Of a stretch of 64,000 nt of DNA, positions 11,160 through 19,124 are shown piece after piece. This DNA is from Xanthomonas sp. 10-10 (GTDB lineage Bacteria; Pseudomonadota; Gammaproteobacteria; Xanthomonadales; Xanthomonadaceae): assembly GCF_040182365.1 (NCBI RefSeq), contig NZ_CP144460.1, positions 3,162,001 to 3,226,000 of the forward strand, read 5' to 3'. The translations under genes and the position numbers were made by a program. Within the stretch, counting starts at the first letter, position 1, and every line of letters starts with the position of its first letter. The notes below the pieces were generated by a model. It was given only the letters and a program-made list of their open reading frames with translations, made no database searches and was not told the DNA's origin.

Positions 11160-11960
11160 ATGTCCGTTTCGCCTGTCTTCGCGCTGGTCACCGGCGCTTC
11201 CAGCGGCATCGGCCGCGAGATTGCGCGGGCGTACGCCAGGCGGGGGGTGCCGTTGATCCTGACCGCGCGCCGGGTAGATCGACTGCAGGCGCTGGCCGCC
11301 GAACTGGGCGCGCAGGTGCGGGTGGAAGTGCTGCCGGCCGACCTGGCCGAGCCTGCGGCGGTCCAGGCGCTGGTGACGCAGATCCAGCGCAATGGCTGGA
11401 CGGTGGGCACGCTGGTCAACAACGCTGGCTACGGCGTGCCGGGGCGCTATCTGCACAACGACTGGGCCACGCATGCACGCTTCCTGCAGGTGATGATCAG
11501 CGCGGTATGCGAGCTGACCTGGCGCTTGCTGCCGATGATCCGTGCCAGCGGCCAGGGCCGCATTCTCAACGTCGCCTCGTTTGCCGCACTCACGCCAAGT
11601 GCCGACGGCCAGACACTGTATGCGGCGAGCAAGAGCTTCATGCTGCGCTTCAGCGAGTCGCTGGCGCTGGAAAACGCCGACTGCGCGGTCAAGGTGTGCG
11701 CGCTGTGTCCTGGCTTTGCGTGGTCGGAGTTCCACGATGTCACCGGCACCCGCGCAGCGATGTCCACCCTGCCCGGCTGGGCCTGGCTGCAGGCCGATGC
11801 AGTTGCCGAGTACGGCATTGCCGCATTGGAGCGCGGCCAGGTGCTGGCGGTGCCGGGCTGGCGCTATCGACTGGTCAATGCCGGCCTGCGCCTGCTTCCG
11901 CATTCGGTTGCGCTGCGACTGATGGCGCGCGGCTCGCATCGGGTGAGACCGCTGGACTGA
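11160..11960 (+). CDS. Short-chain dehydrogenase/reductase
   Basis: Classical SDR oxidoreductase of unknown substrate, 266 residues. The Rossmann cofactor motif TGASSGIG is near the N-terminus, with an arginine pair (TARRVDRL) after strand 2 that hints at NADP(H) preference. NNAGYG follows. The active-site serine lies in NVASFAALTP, and the Tyr-Lys pair is YAASKSF. The C-terminal 60 residues are hydrophobic with basic residues and could touch the membrane. The ATG at 11160 was preferred over an upstream frame rich in Pro/His. It is divergent from tpiA, so the 112 bases between them should hold both promoters. Confidence 0.85.
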   Translation: MSVSPVFALVTGASSGIGREIARAYARRGVPLILTARRVDRLQALAAELGAQVRVEVLPADLAEPAAVQALVTQIQRNGWTVGTLVNNAGYGVPGRYLHNDWATHARFLQVMISAVCELTWRLLPMIRASGQGRILNVASFAALTPSADGQTLYAASKSFMLRFSESLALENADCAVKVCALCPGFAWSEFHDVTGTRAAMSTLPGWAWLQADAVAEYGIAALERGQVLAVPGWRYRLVNAGLRLLPHSVALRLMARGSHRVRPLD

Positions 11961-12034
11961 AACGCTGCCGGTTGGCCGTTGCCTCACGACGCACTTCCTG
12001 CACGGTCGCTGTCGATGGCATGCAGCTGTACGAC

Positions 12035-12457
12035 TCAGTGATTGACGATCTCGCCGTGCATGGCGGCCAGCCGCGCCAACAGACGGTTCTGGGTGCGGCG
12101 CGGGATCTTTTGCTGGTCCATTGCCCAGTTGAGATCTTCGACCAGGGCGTTGAAGTCGCCCTCGCGGATGGCCAGATGCGCATGCGCCTGCTGCATCGAT
12201 TTGGCCGTGTCCGGGCACGGGCCGTCGGCGACGTGGCAGAACTTCTGCACCAGGCGTGCGTTGAGCATGACGATGTTGACCCGTGCGAACTTGTCGACGA
12301 TGCGTTGATCGTCGGCGATGCGCGACAACATGGTTTCCACCAGCGCCTCGATGCCGGACTGCCCACCGAGTTCGTCATAGAGCGTCCGCGGCTGCGTGGT
12401 GGCGCAGGCACTCAAGCTCAGCGCGCACAGCAGGGACCAACGCAGCCATCGATTCAT
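12035..12457 (-). CDS. Group 1 truncated hemoglobin with lipoprotein signal peptide
   Basis: 140 residues and last gene of a four-gene operon. Residues 25-140 match group I truncated globins: LYDELGGQSGIEALV at the start of the fold, and the proximal-histidine region QAHAHLAI followed by FNALVEDLNWAM. By motif alignment His92 is the likely haem ligand. Residues 1-18 form a signal with lipobox LSAC, so Cys18 would be lipidated and the globin would sit in the periplasm or outer membrane. That is unusual, because truncated globins are normally cytosolic. Two further cysteines (KFCHVADGPC) could form a disulfide. The start overlaps the preceding stop by one base (TGATG). Confidence 0.85.
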   Translation of the reverse strand: MNRWLRWSLLCALSLSACATTQPRTLYDELGGQSGIEALVETMLSRIADDQRIVDKFARVNIVMLNARLVQKFCHVADGPCPDTAKSMQQAHAHLAIREGDFNALVEDLNWAMDQQKIPRRTQNRLLARLAAMHGEIVNH

Positions 12458-13329
12458 CAGAACGCTACCTGCAAGGAAAGATACGGGCCGCGCTGGTCGG
12501 TCAGCGTGGCGATATCGCCAAGATCGGCCCAGGCGGCGGTCAGCGACACGTGCTTGTTGGGGAACCAGGCGACAAAACCGTCGGCCCAGGCCTGTTCGCG
12601 CGCAAAGCCCAGATTGTCCGGCTTGTCGCGATATTCCACACCGACCGCCCACGATGGCGACAGCACGACCGCAGCGCTGGCCTCGGCGACCAGCCGGTAG
12701 CTGTTGCGACGGTCGCCGCCAAAGCCGAGCAAGCCGGTCTGATTGGCACGGGTTGCGCGCAATGTGCCGTTGAGCAGCAATTGATAGCCACCGGCGCCTT
12801 GCAGCAACAGTCTGCTGGCGCTGACAAAGACATCTGTGCCGTGGTCGTCGCGCGCACCGATCGCCAGCGGCAGCGTGCCATCGCGCAACCGTTTGTACTG
12901 CACGCCGACGCTGACTTGCGGGGCGCGCCCATAGACCAGATCGCCAGATACGCGCAGCTTGGCGCCGAAGACATCCTGGCCGAGCGCGCTCCATGGCAAC
13001 GCAAGGCGATCCTGCAAGGTACCCAGGTCCAGGCGCTGACGCGCGAGCGACAGTTCCAGCCGGTTGCCGACTGTCAGCGCGGCGCCTTGCACGTCGAGCC
13101 GGTAATCGCCGCTGTCCACATGCGTGGCGAACAGCACGGTGCCGAGTTCGTCGCGCGTGCCATACCCGGACAACGTGGCCCACGGCACGATACCGCCACC
13201 GCTGCTGCCTTCGATCATCGACACGCCGCCGGTAGCGAGCAGTCGGCCGTCGCCGGCAACCGCAAGCGCTGGCATCAGTACGAAACTGCACACCGCAAAA
13301 GCCAGAGGAGCACGCAGACGATGCTTCAT
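12457..13329 (-). CDS. DUF3034-type putative outer-membrane beta-barrel protein
   Basis: 290 residues. A signal peptide (about residues 1-27, cleaved near ALAVAG) is followed by GDGRLLATGGVSMIEGSSGG. The rest is alternating hydrophobic/polar strands ending in phenylalanine (LSLQVAF), the usual terminus of an outer-membrane beta-barrel. I associate it with the DUF3034 family from its N-terminal signature; its function is unknown. The ATG at 13329 overlaps the stop of the c-di-GMP gene by four bases (ATGA), and its own stop overlaps the globin start, so translation is probably coupled. A specific ligand or transport role cannot be read from the sequence. Confidence 0.75.
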   Translation of the reverse strand: MKHRLRAPLAFAVCSFVLMPALAVAGDGRLLATGGVSMIEGSSGGGIVPWATLSGYGTRDELGTVLFATHVDSGDYRLDVQGAALTVGNRLELSLARQRLDLGTLQDRLALPWSALGQDVFGAKLRVSGDLVYGRAPQVSVGVQYKRLRDGTLPLAIGARDDHGTDVFVSASRLLLQGAGGYQLLLNGTLRATRANQTGLLGFGGDRRNSYRLVAEASAAVVLSPSWAVGVEYRDKPDNLGFAREQAWADGFVAWFPNKHVSLTAAWADLGDIATLTDQRGPYLSLQVAF

Positions 13330-15692
13330 CCTTGCGCTCCTGTCTGCGCGGGCGAGGTCATTCCGAGCTGACGCATGCACCACGCAACGAAGGGGGCCTG
13401 CTCCAGCGGCGGTGCGTAGAGATAGCCCTGCACCATGTCGCAGCCGTAGCCGCGCAACAGATCGAGCGCGGTGTCGTTTTCGACGCCCTCGGCGATCACG
13501 CTCAGGCCCAGGTTGTGACCCAGATCGATGGTGCTGCGCACGATGAAGGCATCGTCGGTGCCTTCGGCCAGCTGCATGACGAAGCTCTTATCGATCTTCA
13601 ATTCGTTCACCGGCATGCGCTTGAGTTGGGCCAACGAGGAATAGCCGGTACCGAAGTCGTCGATGGACAGGCGCACGCCGACGTTGCGCAGTTGATGCAG
13701 CATGTGCAGCGCGGATTCGACATCGCGCATCAACGCACTTTCGGTCAATTCCAGCGTGACCGACTGCGCAGGTACCGCATGCAGTTCCAACCGTGCCCGC
13801 ACGTAATCGGGCAGCCCCGGATCGGCAAGATCCAGCGCCGACAGGTTGATCGCCATGCCCAGCTCCAGCCCTTGTGTGCGCCAGCGCGCCTGGCAGCGCA
13901 GCGCTTCGTCCAGCACGAAACGGGTCAATGGATGGATGACGCCGGAATGCTCGGCCAGCGGAATGAATTCGTCCGGACCGATCGGGCCCAGTGTCGGGTG
14001 ATGCCAACGCACTAGCACTTCGACCTGTTCGACGCGATCGCTGCGCAGGCAGATCTTGGGCTGGAAGCGCAGGGTCAATTCGTTGCCGCCGATGGCCTGA
14101 CGCAGATCGCCGGTGAGACGCAGCCGCCGCAGATGCTGTTCGTCCTGGCCCATGCGGTAGACGCTGGCGCCGATGGTGGAGACATCGTCCATCTGCCGGC
14201 GCGCGATGTCGGCACGGCGCAACAAGGTGTCCGGGTCGGCACCATGCTCGGGAATCAGGGCGATCCCGATACTGGCTTCGAGCTGGATGCGTGCCTGCGG
14301 CAGCACCAATGGACGGCGCAGTTGCAGCAGCAGGCGTTGTGCGTCCTGCTGCACGGTGGTCGCATCGGCGTGCGCCACGATCACCATGAACTCATCGCTG
14401 CCCAGCCGCCCGACCAGGTTCGGCTCCTGCACCACCTCGGCGAGCCTGCGACCGGCCTCGACCAGCACCTGGTCGGCGAAATCATGACCGAGGCTGTCGT
14501 TGAGTTCCTTGAAGCGGTCCAGATCCAGGATCAGTACCGCCGCAGCCCCGCCGGAGGCGACTGTCTGCTCGGTCACTTCCTTCAGCCGTTCCAGCAACCA
14601 GACCCGATTGGGCAGCCCGGTCAATGCGTCGTGCCGCGCCTGATGCAGGATGTGCTGCTCGCGGCTGGCGATCTGATGCTGCATGCGTCCGAAGCTGTCG
14701 GCCAGCTCGGCGAGCTCGCGACCGGGCGGGACGTCCACCGCCGTCTGATAATCGCCGCGCTGGATGCGGCGCGCCGCCTGCACCAGTTGCGCGACCGGCT
14801 TGCTGACGCCGCGCGCCAGAAAGATCGCCACCGCCAGCGCAGCAGCAGTCGCCAGACCGGCCAGCAGCAGGATGCGCAATTTGAGAATGCGATACGGTGC
14901 CACCGCGCGATCCAGCGATGCCTGCAACGCAACCCGCACATGACTGTCGCCCTGGATCGCCTGCAGTTTGACTAGGTAGCGCGACTGCCCGAGGTTGAGC
15001 GGAATCGCCGCCCCCGGCGTGTGCTCGGCAGCCGGCAACTGCTGCGCGAACTCGCCACGCAGTGCCGGCTCCAGGGTGGATGCCAGCACGCGCACCGGCG
15101 GCCCATCGGCAAAAAACGTGGCATCCAATCCCGTCGTGCTGCGGAAATCCTGTGCCAGGCCGTCGCCGGATTCGTTACCGATCGCGATCCAGCCAACGCG
15201 GCTGGGCGCCAGCACCTGCACCACGGCCAGGCGCACGATGTGTTGATCCAGGGCAACCACCCCGACCGCGCGCCCATCGCGCTGCGCCTGTTGCAACAAC
15301 GCCTGCACCGCACGCAGTTGTTCGGCTTGCGGAAGGTCGGCCAGTCCGGTCAGGAATTGGCCATCTGGCGAGAGCAGCAAGGCGGTCTGCGCAGACATGC
15401 GCGCGGCATGGTTGCGCAGCGCCGATTGCATGGTGGGCACATCGCCGCTGGCCACTGCGGCACGAAAACCGAAGTCGTCTGCCAGCACCGACGCCGACTG
15501 CAGCAGTTGCTCATCGCGGCGCAGATTGATGCGCTGCCAGACGCGCTCGCCGATCTGCAGTTCTTCGCCCAGTTGCGCCTTGACGCTGCGCTCGGTCGCC
15601 AGCTGCACGGCGATGAAGGTCAACGCCTGCGTGGCCAGCACGACCAGCACCAGCAAGGCCGCGATGCGCGTATGCAGGCGCATCGCCCTCAT
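13326..15692 (-). CDS. Membrane GGDEF/EAL c-di-GMP enzyme with periplasmic sensor
   Basis: 788 residues. Transmembrane helix at about 9-29, a periplasmic sensor region to about 270, a second helix (LLAGLATAAALAVAIFL), a HAMP linker, a GGDEF domain (about 345-510) and an EAL domain (about 525-775). The cyclase signature reads GSDEF near residue 430, one change from GGDEF, so cyclase activity is uncertain. The EAL signature reads EVL near residue 557. Other phosphodiesterase motifs look intact: DDFGTGYSSL, KIDKSFV and AEGVEN. Most likely a c-di-GMP phosphodiesterase, perhaps with a regulatory GGDEF. Start and stop overlap its neighbours by four bases, placing it inside the cupredoxin-globin operon. 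Confidence 0.88.
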   Translation of the reverse strand: MRAMRLHTRIAALLVLVVLATQALTFIAVQLATERSVKAQLGEELQIGERVWQRINLRRDEQLLQSASVLADDFGFRAAVASGDVPTMQSALRNHAARMSAQTALLLSPDGQFLTGLADLPQAEQLRAVQALLQQAQRDGRAVGVVALDQHIVRLAVVQVLAPSRVGWIAIGNESGDGLAQDFRSTTGLDATFFADGPPVRVLASTLEPALRGEFAQQLPAAEHTPGAAIPLNLGQSRYLVKLQAIQGDSHVRVALQASLDRAVAPYRILKLRILLLAGLATAAALAVAIFLARGVSKPVAQLVQAARRIQRGDYQTAVDVPPGRELAELADSFGRMQHQIASREQHILHQARHDALTGLPNRVWLLERLKEVTEQTVASGGAAAVLILDLDRFKELNDSLGHDFADQVLVEAGRRLAEVVQEPNLVGRLGSDEFMVIVAHADATTVQQDAQRLLLQLRRPLVLPQARIQLEASIGIALIPEHGADPDTLLRRADIARRQMDDVSTIGASVYRMGQDEQHLRRLRLTGDLRQAIGGNELTLRFQPKICLRSDRVEQVEVLVRWHHPTLGPIGPDEFIPLAEHSGVIHPLTRFVLDEALRCQARWRTQGLELGMAINLSALDLADPGLPDYVRARLELHAVPAQSVTLELTESALMRDVESALHMLHQLRNVGVRLSIDDFGTGYSSLAQLKRMPVNELKIDKSFVMQLAEGTDDAFIVRSTIDLGHNLGLSVIAEGVENDTALDLLRGYGCDMVQGYLYAPPLEQAPFVAWCMRQLGMTSPAQTGAQG

Positions 15693-16378
15693 GGGTGCGG
15701 CTTCTTGGGATCGGCGCGGCGGAACTTGTCCTGCAGCGCGCGCACGCGCTCGTCCGGCGACGCGACGACCGGGGCGGCGCCGGTGGTCTGCAAGGTGAGC
15801 TTGCGTTGCACGGCATCGCGCGCAATCACCAGCGGCTCGCCCACTGCAGCGCCCTTGATGCGTGGATGCCAGACGCGCAGCGTGTACGTTCCTGCCGGGG
15901 CATCGAGCTGCACGCGACCATCGCTGCCGGTCTTGCCGAAGTACGGCGTTTCCAGCACCACGATATAGCCCAGCATCCAGTCGTGGATATTGCAGCCCAC
16001 CGTAACCAGACCGGCCTGATCGAACCGCACCGGCGCGGCGGTGGTGCCCTGAAACAGCGGCAATTCAAAGCGTTTGGCAGGCGAGAACGAATACACCTGA
16101 TGGCGGATCTGATCGTTGTTCGGGAACCGCACCGAGGTCCCGGTGCGCACCACCAGGACCGCGGGCACGAACTGCGAGTTGACCTGATCCATCTCCAGCA
16201 TCTTGCCCGCGCTGGCTGCGGCGGGGTGCGGCAGTTCCAGACTGACTACCGCATCGACCAGGACTCCGTTGGCATCGGTCACGGTGACGCTGACCGGCGT
16301 CGCTGCGGCAGGTGCCACTGCGCCACTCAGCGCCAGCAACGACACCGCACCTAGTTGTTGTAACCACCGCATCCGCAT
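15689..16378 (-). CDS. Secreted cupredoxin-like protein (methylamine utilisation protein-like)
   Basis: 229 residues and first gene of the four-gene operon. A signal peptide covers about residues 1-26 (ending APAAA). A cupredoxin-like fold follows with candidate type-1 copper ligands His93 (IRHQVYSF) and Cys129, His132 and Met135 in VGCNIHDWMLGYI. A carboxypeptidase-regulatory-like segment (APAGTYTLRVWHPRIKG) comes next, and a charged tail (RRADPKKPHP) ends it. Such proteins are often annotated as plastocyanin-like or methylamine utilisation proteins without biochemical proof. ATG at 16378 follows an AGGGGG element; a second ATG lies two codons in. Copper binding is inferred only. Confidence 0.78.
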   Translation of the reverse strand: MRMRWLQQLGAVSLLALSGAVAPAAATPVSVTVTDANGVLVDAVVSLELPHPAAASAGKMLEMDQVNSQFVPAVLVVRTGTSVRFPNNDQIRHQVYSFSPAKRFELPLFQGTTAAPVRFDQAGLVTVGCNIHDWMLGYIVVLETPYFGKTGSDGRVQLDAPAGTYTLRVWHPRIKGAAVGEPLVIARDAVQRKLTLQTTGAAPVVASPDERVRALQDKFRRADPKKPHP

Positions 16379-16625
16379 GCGCGCCCCCTACGTCGTGCAA
16401 TCGGTAGCGGGCGCCAGGTGATCCGACGTCACGCTAGCGATCAGCCTGTGTTATCGGCGCCGGTGAACGCAAGCTTTAACCAGACACGAGAGGAATTTTA
16501 TGAACAGAACTGTGGGCTCAGTCATGGCGCATGTTGCGGACGCGGCCATGCGCGGCATGGGCAACATGCGCGCATGGCGCGTTGGGCGATGAGTAACCCG
16601 ATCGCCAACGCTCACGACATCGGAG
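16379..16625. other. Intergenic region upstream of the cupredoxin operon
   Basis: This region separates the start of the cupredoxin operon from the stop of the oxygenase gene, both on the minus strand. Apart from the sigma-28-like promoter it holds no convincing gene. A 71-codon plus-strand frame beginning near 16418 has no ribosome binding site at its start and atypical composition, and was rejected. Confidence 0.6.
16451..16478 (-). promoter_or_regulatory. Putative sigma-28 (FliA) type promoter of the cupredoxin/c-di-GMP/globin operon
   Basis: Read on the minus strand, TAAAGCTT (16478-16471) is followed after 12 bases by GCCGATAA (16458-16451). The flagellar sigma-28 consensus is TAAAGTTT-N11-GCCGATAA, so the -10 element matches 8/8 and the -35 element 7/8 with one extra spacer base. 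The first ATG lies about 70 bases downstream, a plausible leader. It suggests that the operon is switched with flagellar genes. Inference from sequence match only. Confidence 0.5.
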
Positions 16626-17564
16626 TTACTTGAGCTTGATCTCGCGCAGGCGCTCTTCCAAGAATCCATGCGCGGTGATCGGCTCGGGATAGCGGCTGGG
16701 GTTGTCGGCGCTGATGCACGAGGGCAGCACGTCGATCAGGAAATCCGGATTGGGGTGCAGGAAGAACGGCACCGAATAGCGCGGCTTGCGCGCCGCTTCG
16801 CCCGGGGGATTGACCACGCGATGGATCGTGGACGGATACACGTGGTTGGTCAGCCGCTGCAGCATGTCGCCGATATTGACCACGATGGTGTCGGCGTCGG
16901 CGGTGAACGGCACCCACTCGCCGTCGTTGGAACGCACTTCCAGACCGGCAGCGCTGGCACCGACCAGCAAGGTGATGAAGTTGATGTCGCCATGCGCACC
17001 GGCGCGCACATTGGGAATGTCGTCGCTGGTGATCGGCGGGTAATGAATCGGGCGCAGGATCGAATTGCCGTTATTGGTCTTGTCGACGAAATAGTCCTGC
17101 GGCAGGCCGATGTGCAGCGCCAACGCCGAGAGCACGCGCGAGCCCAGCTGGTCGAGCTGCTGATACAACTGGTAGCCGCGCTCGCGGAATCCGGGCACTT
17201 CTTCCGGCCACAGGTTCGGCGCCATCACGTCGCGGTAGGGCGAATCGTCCGGAATCTCGCGACCGATGTGCCAGAACTCCTTCAGATCGAAGTGCTTGGA
17301 GTCCTTGGCGGTTTCCACGCCAAAGGCGGTGTAGCCCCGTGCGCCGCCGCTGCCCGGCACGTGATAGCGGCGCTTGGCCTCATCGGGCAACGCAAAAAAT
17401 GCCTTGAACACGTCGTAGGCCGCATCGATATCGGTCTGTGCGATGCCGTGATTGCGGATGCCGGCAAAGCCCCATTGGCGATAGGCCGCACCGAGCTCGG
17501 CGACGAAGGCGTCGCGATCGGTATCGAAACGGGTGATGTCCAGGGTCGGGATGCGGGCGCTCAT
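16626..17564 (-). CDS. 2-oxoglutarate/Fe(II)-dependent oxygenase, isopenicillin N synthase-like
   Basis: Non-haem iron oxygenase of the isopenicillin-N-synthase superfamily, 312 residues. The N-terminal DIOX_N-type region (PTLDITRF, YRQWGFAGIRNHG) precedes the double-stranded beta-helix core. Iron ligands are visible as His191 and Asp193 (AHGDINFITLL) and His248 (STIHRVVNPPG). Arg262-x-Ser264 (RYSVPFF) matches the co-substrate carboxylate-binding pair. The substrate is unknown; relatives act on plant-hormone-like, amino-acid or antibiotic precursors. Start ATG at 17564. It is co-oriented with glmM and separated from it by about 110 bases. Confidence 0.85.
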   Translation of the reverse strand: MSARIPTLDITRFDTDRDAFVAELGAAYRQWGFAGIRNHGIAQTDIDAAYDVFKAFFALPDEAKRRYHVPGSGGARGYTAFGVETAKDSKHFDLKEFWHIGREIPDDSPYRDVMAPNLWPEEVPGFRERGYQLYQQLDQLGSRVLSALALHIGLPQDYFVDKTNNGNSILRPIHYPPITSDDIPNVRAGAHGDINFITLLVGASAAGLEVRSNDGEWVPFTADADTIVVNIGDMLQRLTNHVYPSTIHRVVNPPGEAARKPRYSVPFFLHPNPDFLIDVLPSCISADNPSRYPEPITAHGFLEERLREIKLK

Positions 17565-17601
17565 ACGAATGTCTTGGTCGAAGTGAGGGAAGGCCTGCCG
17601 A

Positions 17602-17691
17602 TCAGATCAGCAGGCGATACAACAGATAGAAAGTCGCGGCCTTGGCAAAGACCACGCAGACGCCAATGATCAGCGACTCACGCCGCGTCAC
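17602..17691 (-). CDS. Possible 29-residue single-pass membrane peptide overlapping glmM
   Basis: A short frame begins at GTG (17691) inside the end of glmM and stops with TGA at 17602. The product would be a basic start (TRRES) followed by [20 protein letters not shown] and a short hydrophobic end, that is, one transmembrane helix with a positive-inside N-terminus. GGAG lies six bases before the GTG. The 14-base overlap with glmM would couple translation. No family is recognised. It could be chance; conservation across Xanthomonas would decide. Confidence 0.4.
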   Translation of the reverse strand: MTRRESLIIGVCVVFAKAATFYLLYRLLI

Positions 17692-19027
17692 GCACCGCTC
17701 CGGAAAGCCGGTCGAGCGTGTCCTGCATCAGCCCGGCGTCGTCGGCCTCCACGGTCACGCGTACCACCGGCTCGGTGCCGGACGGACGCAGGAACGCACG
17801 CCCACGCCCCTGCACGGCGGCTTGCGCCTGCTGCAGCGCCTGCTGAACGCCGGGCGCTTCGACGACGGCCTTGGCCGCGCCACCATCCAGACGCACATTC
17901 ACGGTCTTCTGCGGCACCTTGGTCAGGCCGCTCAGCGCGTGGCGAAGGCTGTGCCCATCGCGCCCCAGCGCTTCGAGCACCTGCAGCGCGCTGACGATGC
18001 CGTCGCCAGTGCTGGCGCGGTCCAGGCACAGCAGATGGCCCGATGTTTCACCACCCAGCGTACCGCCACCTTCGACCAGCGCCTGATGCACGTAGCGGTC
18101 GCCCACCTTGGCCCGCTGGAACGGAATCCGCAGCGCGGCCAGTGCCGGCTCCAGGCCGTAATTGGTCATCAAGGTGCCGACCACGGTGCCGGTGAGCCGG
18201 CCGCTGGCCTGCCACGAGCGCGCCAGGAGATACAGCAGATCGTCGCCATCGACCGGGTTGCCCTGGTCGTCGGCCATCAGCACGCGGTCGCCGTCGCCAT
18301 CGAAGGCGATGCCCAGATGCGCACCACTCTCACGCACCTTGGCGGCGAGATTGTCGATATGGGTAGAGCCGACACCGTCGTTGATGTTGAGCCCATCCGG
18401 TGCAGCGCCGATCACCACCACCTCGGCGCCCAGCTCGCGGAACAGCATCGGCGCGATGTGATACGTGGCGCCGTGCGCGCAATCGAGCACCATTTTCAGG
18501 CCGTGCAGGGTGAAGCCGCGCGCCACGCTGGCCTTGCAGAATTCGATGTAACGGCCGATCGCATCGCGGGTGCGGATCGCCTTGCCCAGGCGCTCGGATT
18601 CCACGGTGTGGAACGGCTCGTCCAGCGCGGCTTCGATCGCCGCTTCGGTGGCGTCGTCGAGCTTTTCGCCTTCGGCGGAGAAGAACTTGATGCCGTTGTC
18701 GTAATGCGGGTTGTGCGAGGCGCTGATGACCACGCCGGCATCGGCGCGCAAGGTGCTGGTCAGGAACGCGATGGCCGGGGTCGGCATCGGGCCGATCATC
18801 TGCACATCGGCGCCCGCAGCGACCAAGCCGGCCTCCAGGGCGGCTTCGAACATGTAACCGGAAATGCGGGTGTCCTTGCCGATCAACACCAGCGGACGCT
18901 TGCTGCGACCCTGGGTGAGCACGCGGCCGAGCGCATTGCCCAGCCGCAGCACGAAGTCGGCAGAAATCACGCCCTGCCCCACCCGGCCGCGGATGCCGTC
19001 GGTGCCGAAATATTTGCGAGCGCTCAC
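17678..19027 (-). CDS. glmM: Phosphoglucosamine mutase
   Basis: Converts glucosamine 6-phosphate to glucosamine 1-phosphate on the way to UDP-GlcNAc for peptidoglycan and LPS. 449 residues, the usual length. The N-terminal signature [13 protein letters not shown] is followed by the active-site phosphoserine loop [17 protein letters not shown], the metal loop AFDGDGDRV, and the C-terminal phosphate-binding [11 protein letters not shown]. The start is GTG at 19027 ([11 protein letters not shown]); the longer upstream frame adds a leader with no family counterpart. accD is upstream on the same strand. Confidence 0.96.
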   Translation of the reverse strand: MSARKYFGTDGIRGRVGQGVISADFVLRLGNALGRVLTQGRSKRPLVLIGKDTRISGYMFEAALEAGLVAAGADVQMIGPMPTPAIAFLTSTLRADAGVVISASHNPHYDNGIKFFSAEGEKLDDATEAAIEAALDEPFHTVESERLGKAIRTRDAIGRYIEFCKASVARGFTLHGLKMVLDCAHGATYHIAPMLFRELGAEVVVIGAAPDGLNINDGVGSTHIDNLAAKVRESGAHLGIAFDGDGDRVLMADDQGNPVDGDDLLYLLARSWQASGRLTGTVVGTLMTNYGLEPALAALRIPFQRAKVGDRYVHQALVEGGGTLGGETSGHLLCLDRASTGDGIVSALQVLEALGRDGHSLRHALSGLTKVPQKTVNVRLDGGAAKAVVEAPGVQQALQQAQAAVQGRGRAFLRPSGTEPVVRVTVEADDAGLMQDTLDRLSGAVRDAA

Positions 19028-19074
19028 AGCGCAGGCACCGTGCAACGCGCGCCGCAACCGCGAGACTGCGCGCC

Positions 19075-19112
19075 GCTTGCGGACGTCCGCAAGCAGATCC
19101 GCAGTGCTGCGG
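19075..19112. repeat. Perfect 20-base palindrome plus short hairpin between accD and glmM
   Basis: GCTTGCGGACGTCCGCAAGC at 19075-19094 is a perfect palindrome. It is followed at 19099-19112 by a second small inverted repeat (CCGCA/TGCGG). In the accD-to-glmM transcript both could fold just before the glmM GTG start. There is no T-run, so an mRNA-processing or stability element is more likely than a terminator. Confidence 0.4.
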
Positions 19113-19124
19113 TCATGACACCGC

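Noticed and set aside
10697..12700. Plus-strand open frame of 667 codons over tpiA, the SDR gene and the globin region
   Set aside because: It crosses three well-supported genes in other frames or strands and its translation has low-complexity Arg/Gly/His composition.
16418..16633. 71-codon plus-strand frame
   Set aside because: No ribosome binding site, no family resemblance, and it would overlap the sigma-28-like promoter; composition is unlike neighbouring genes.
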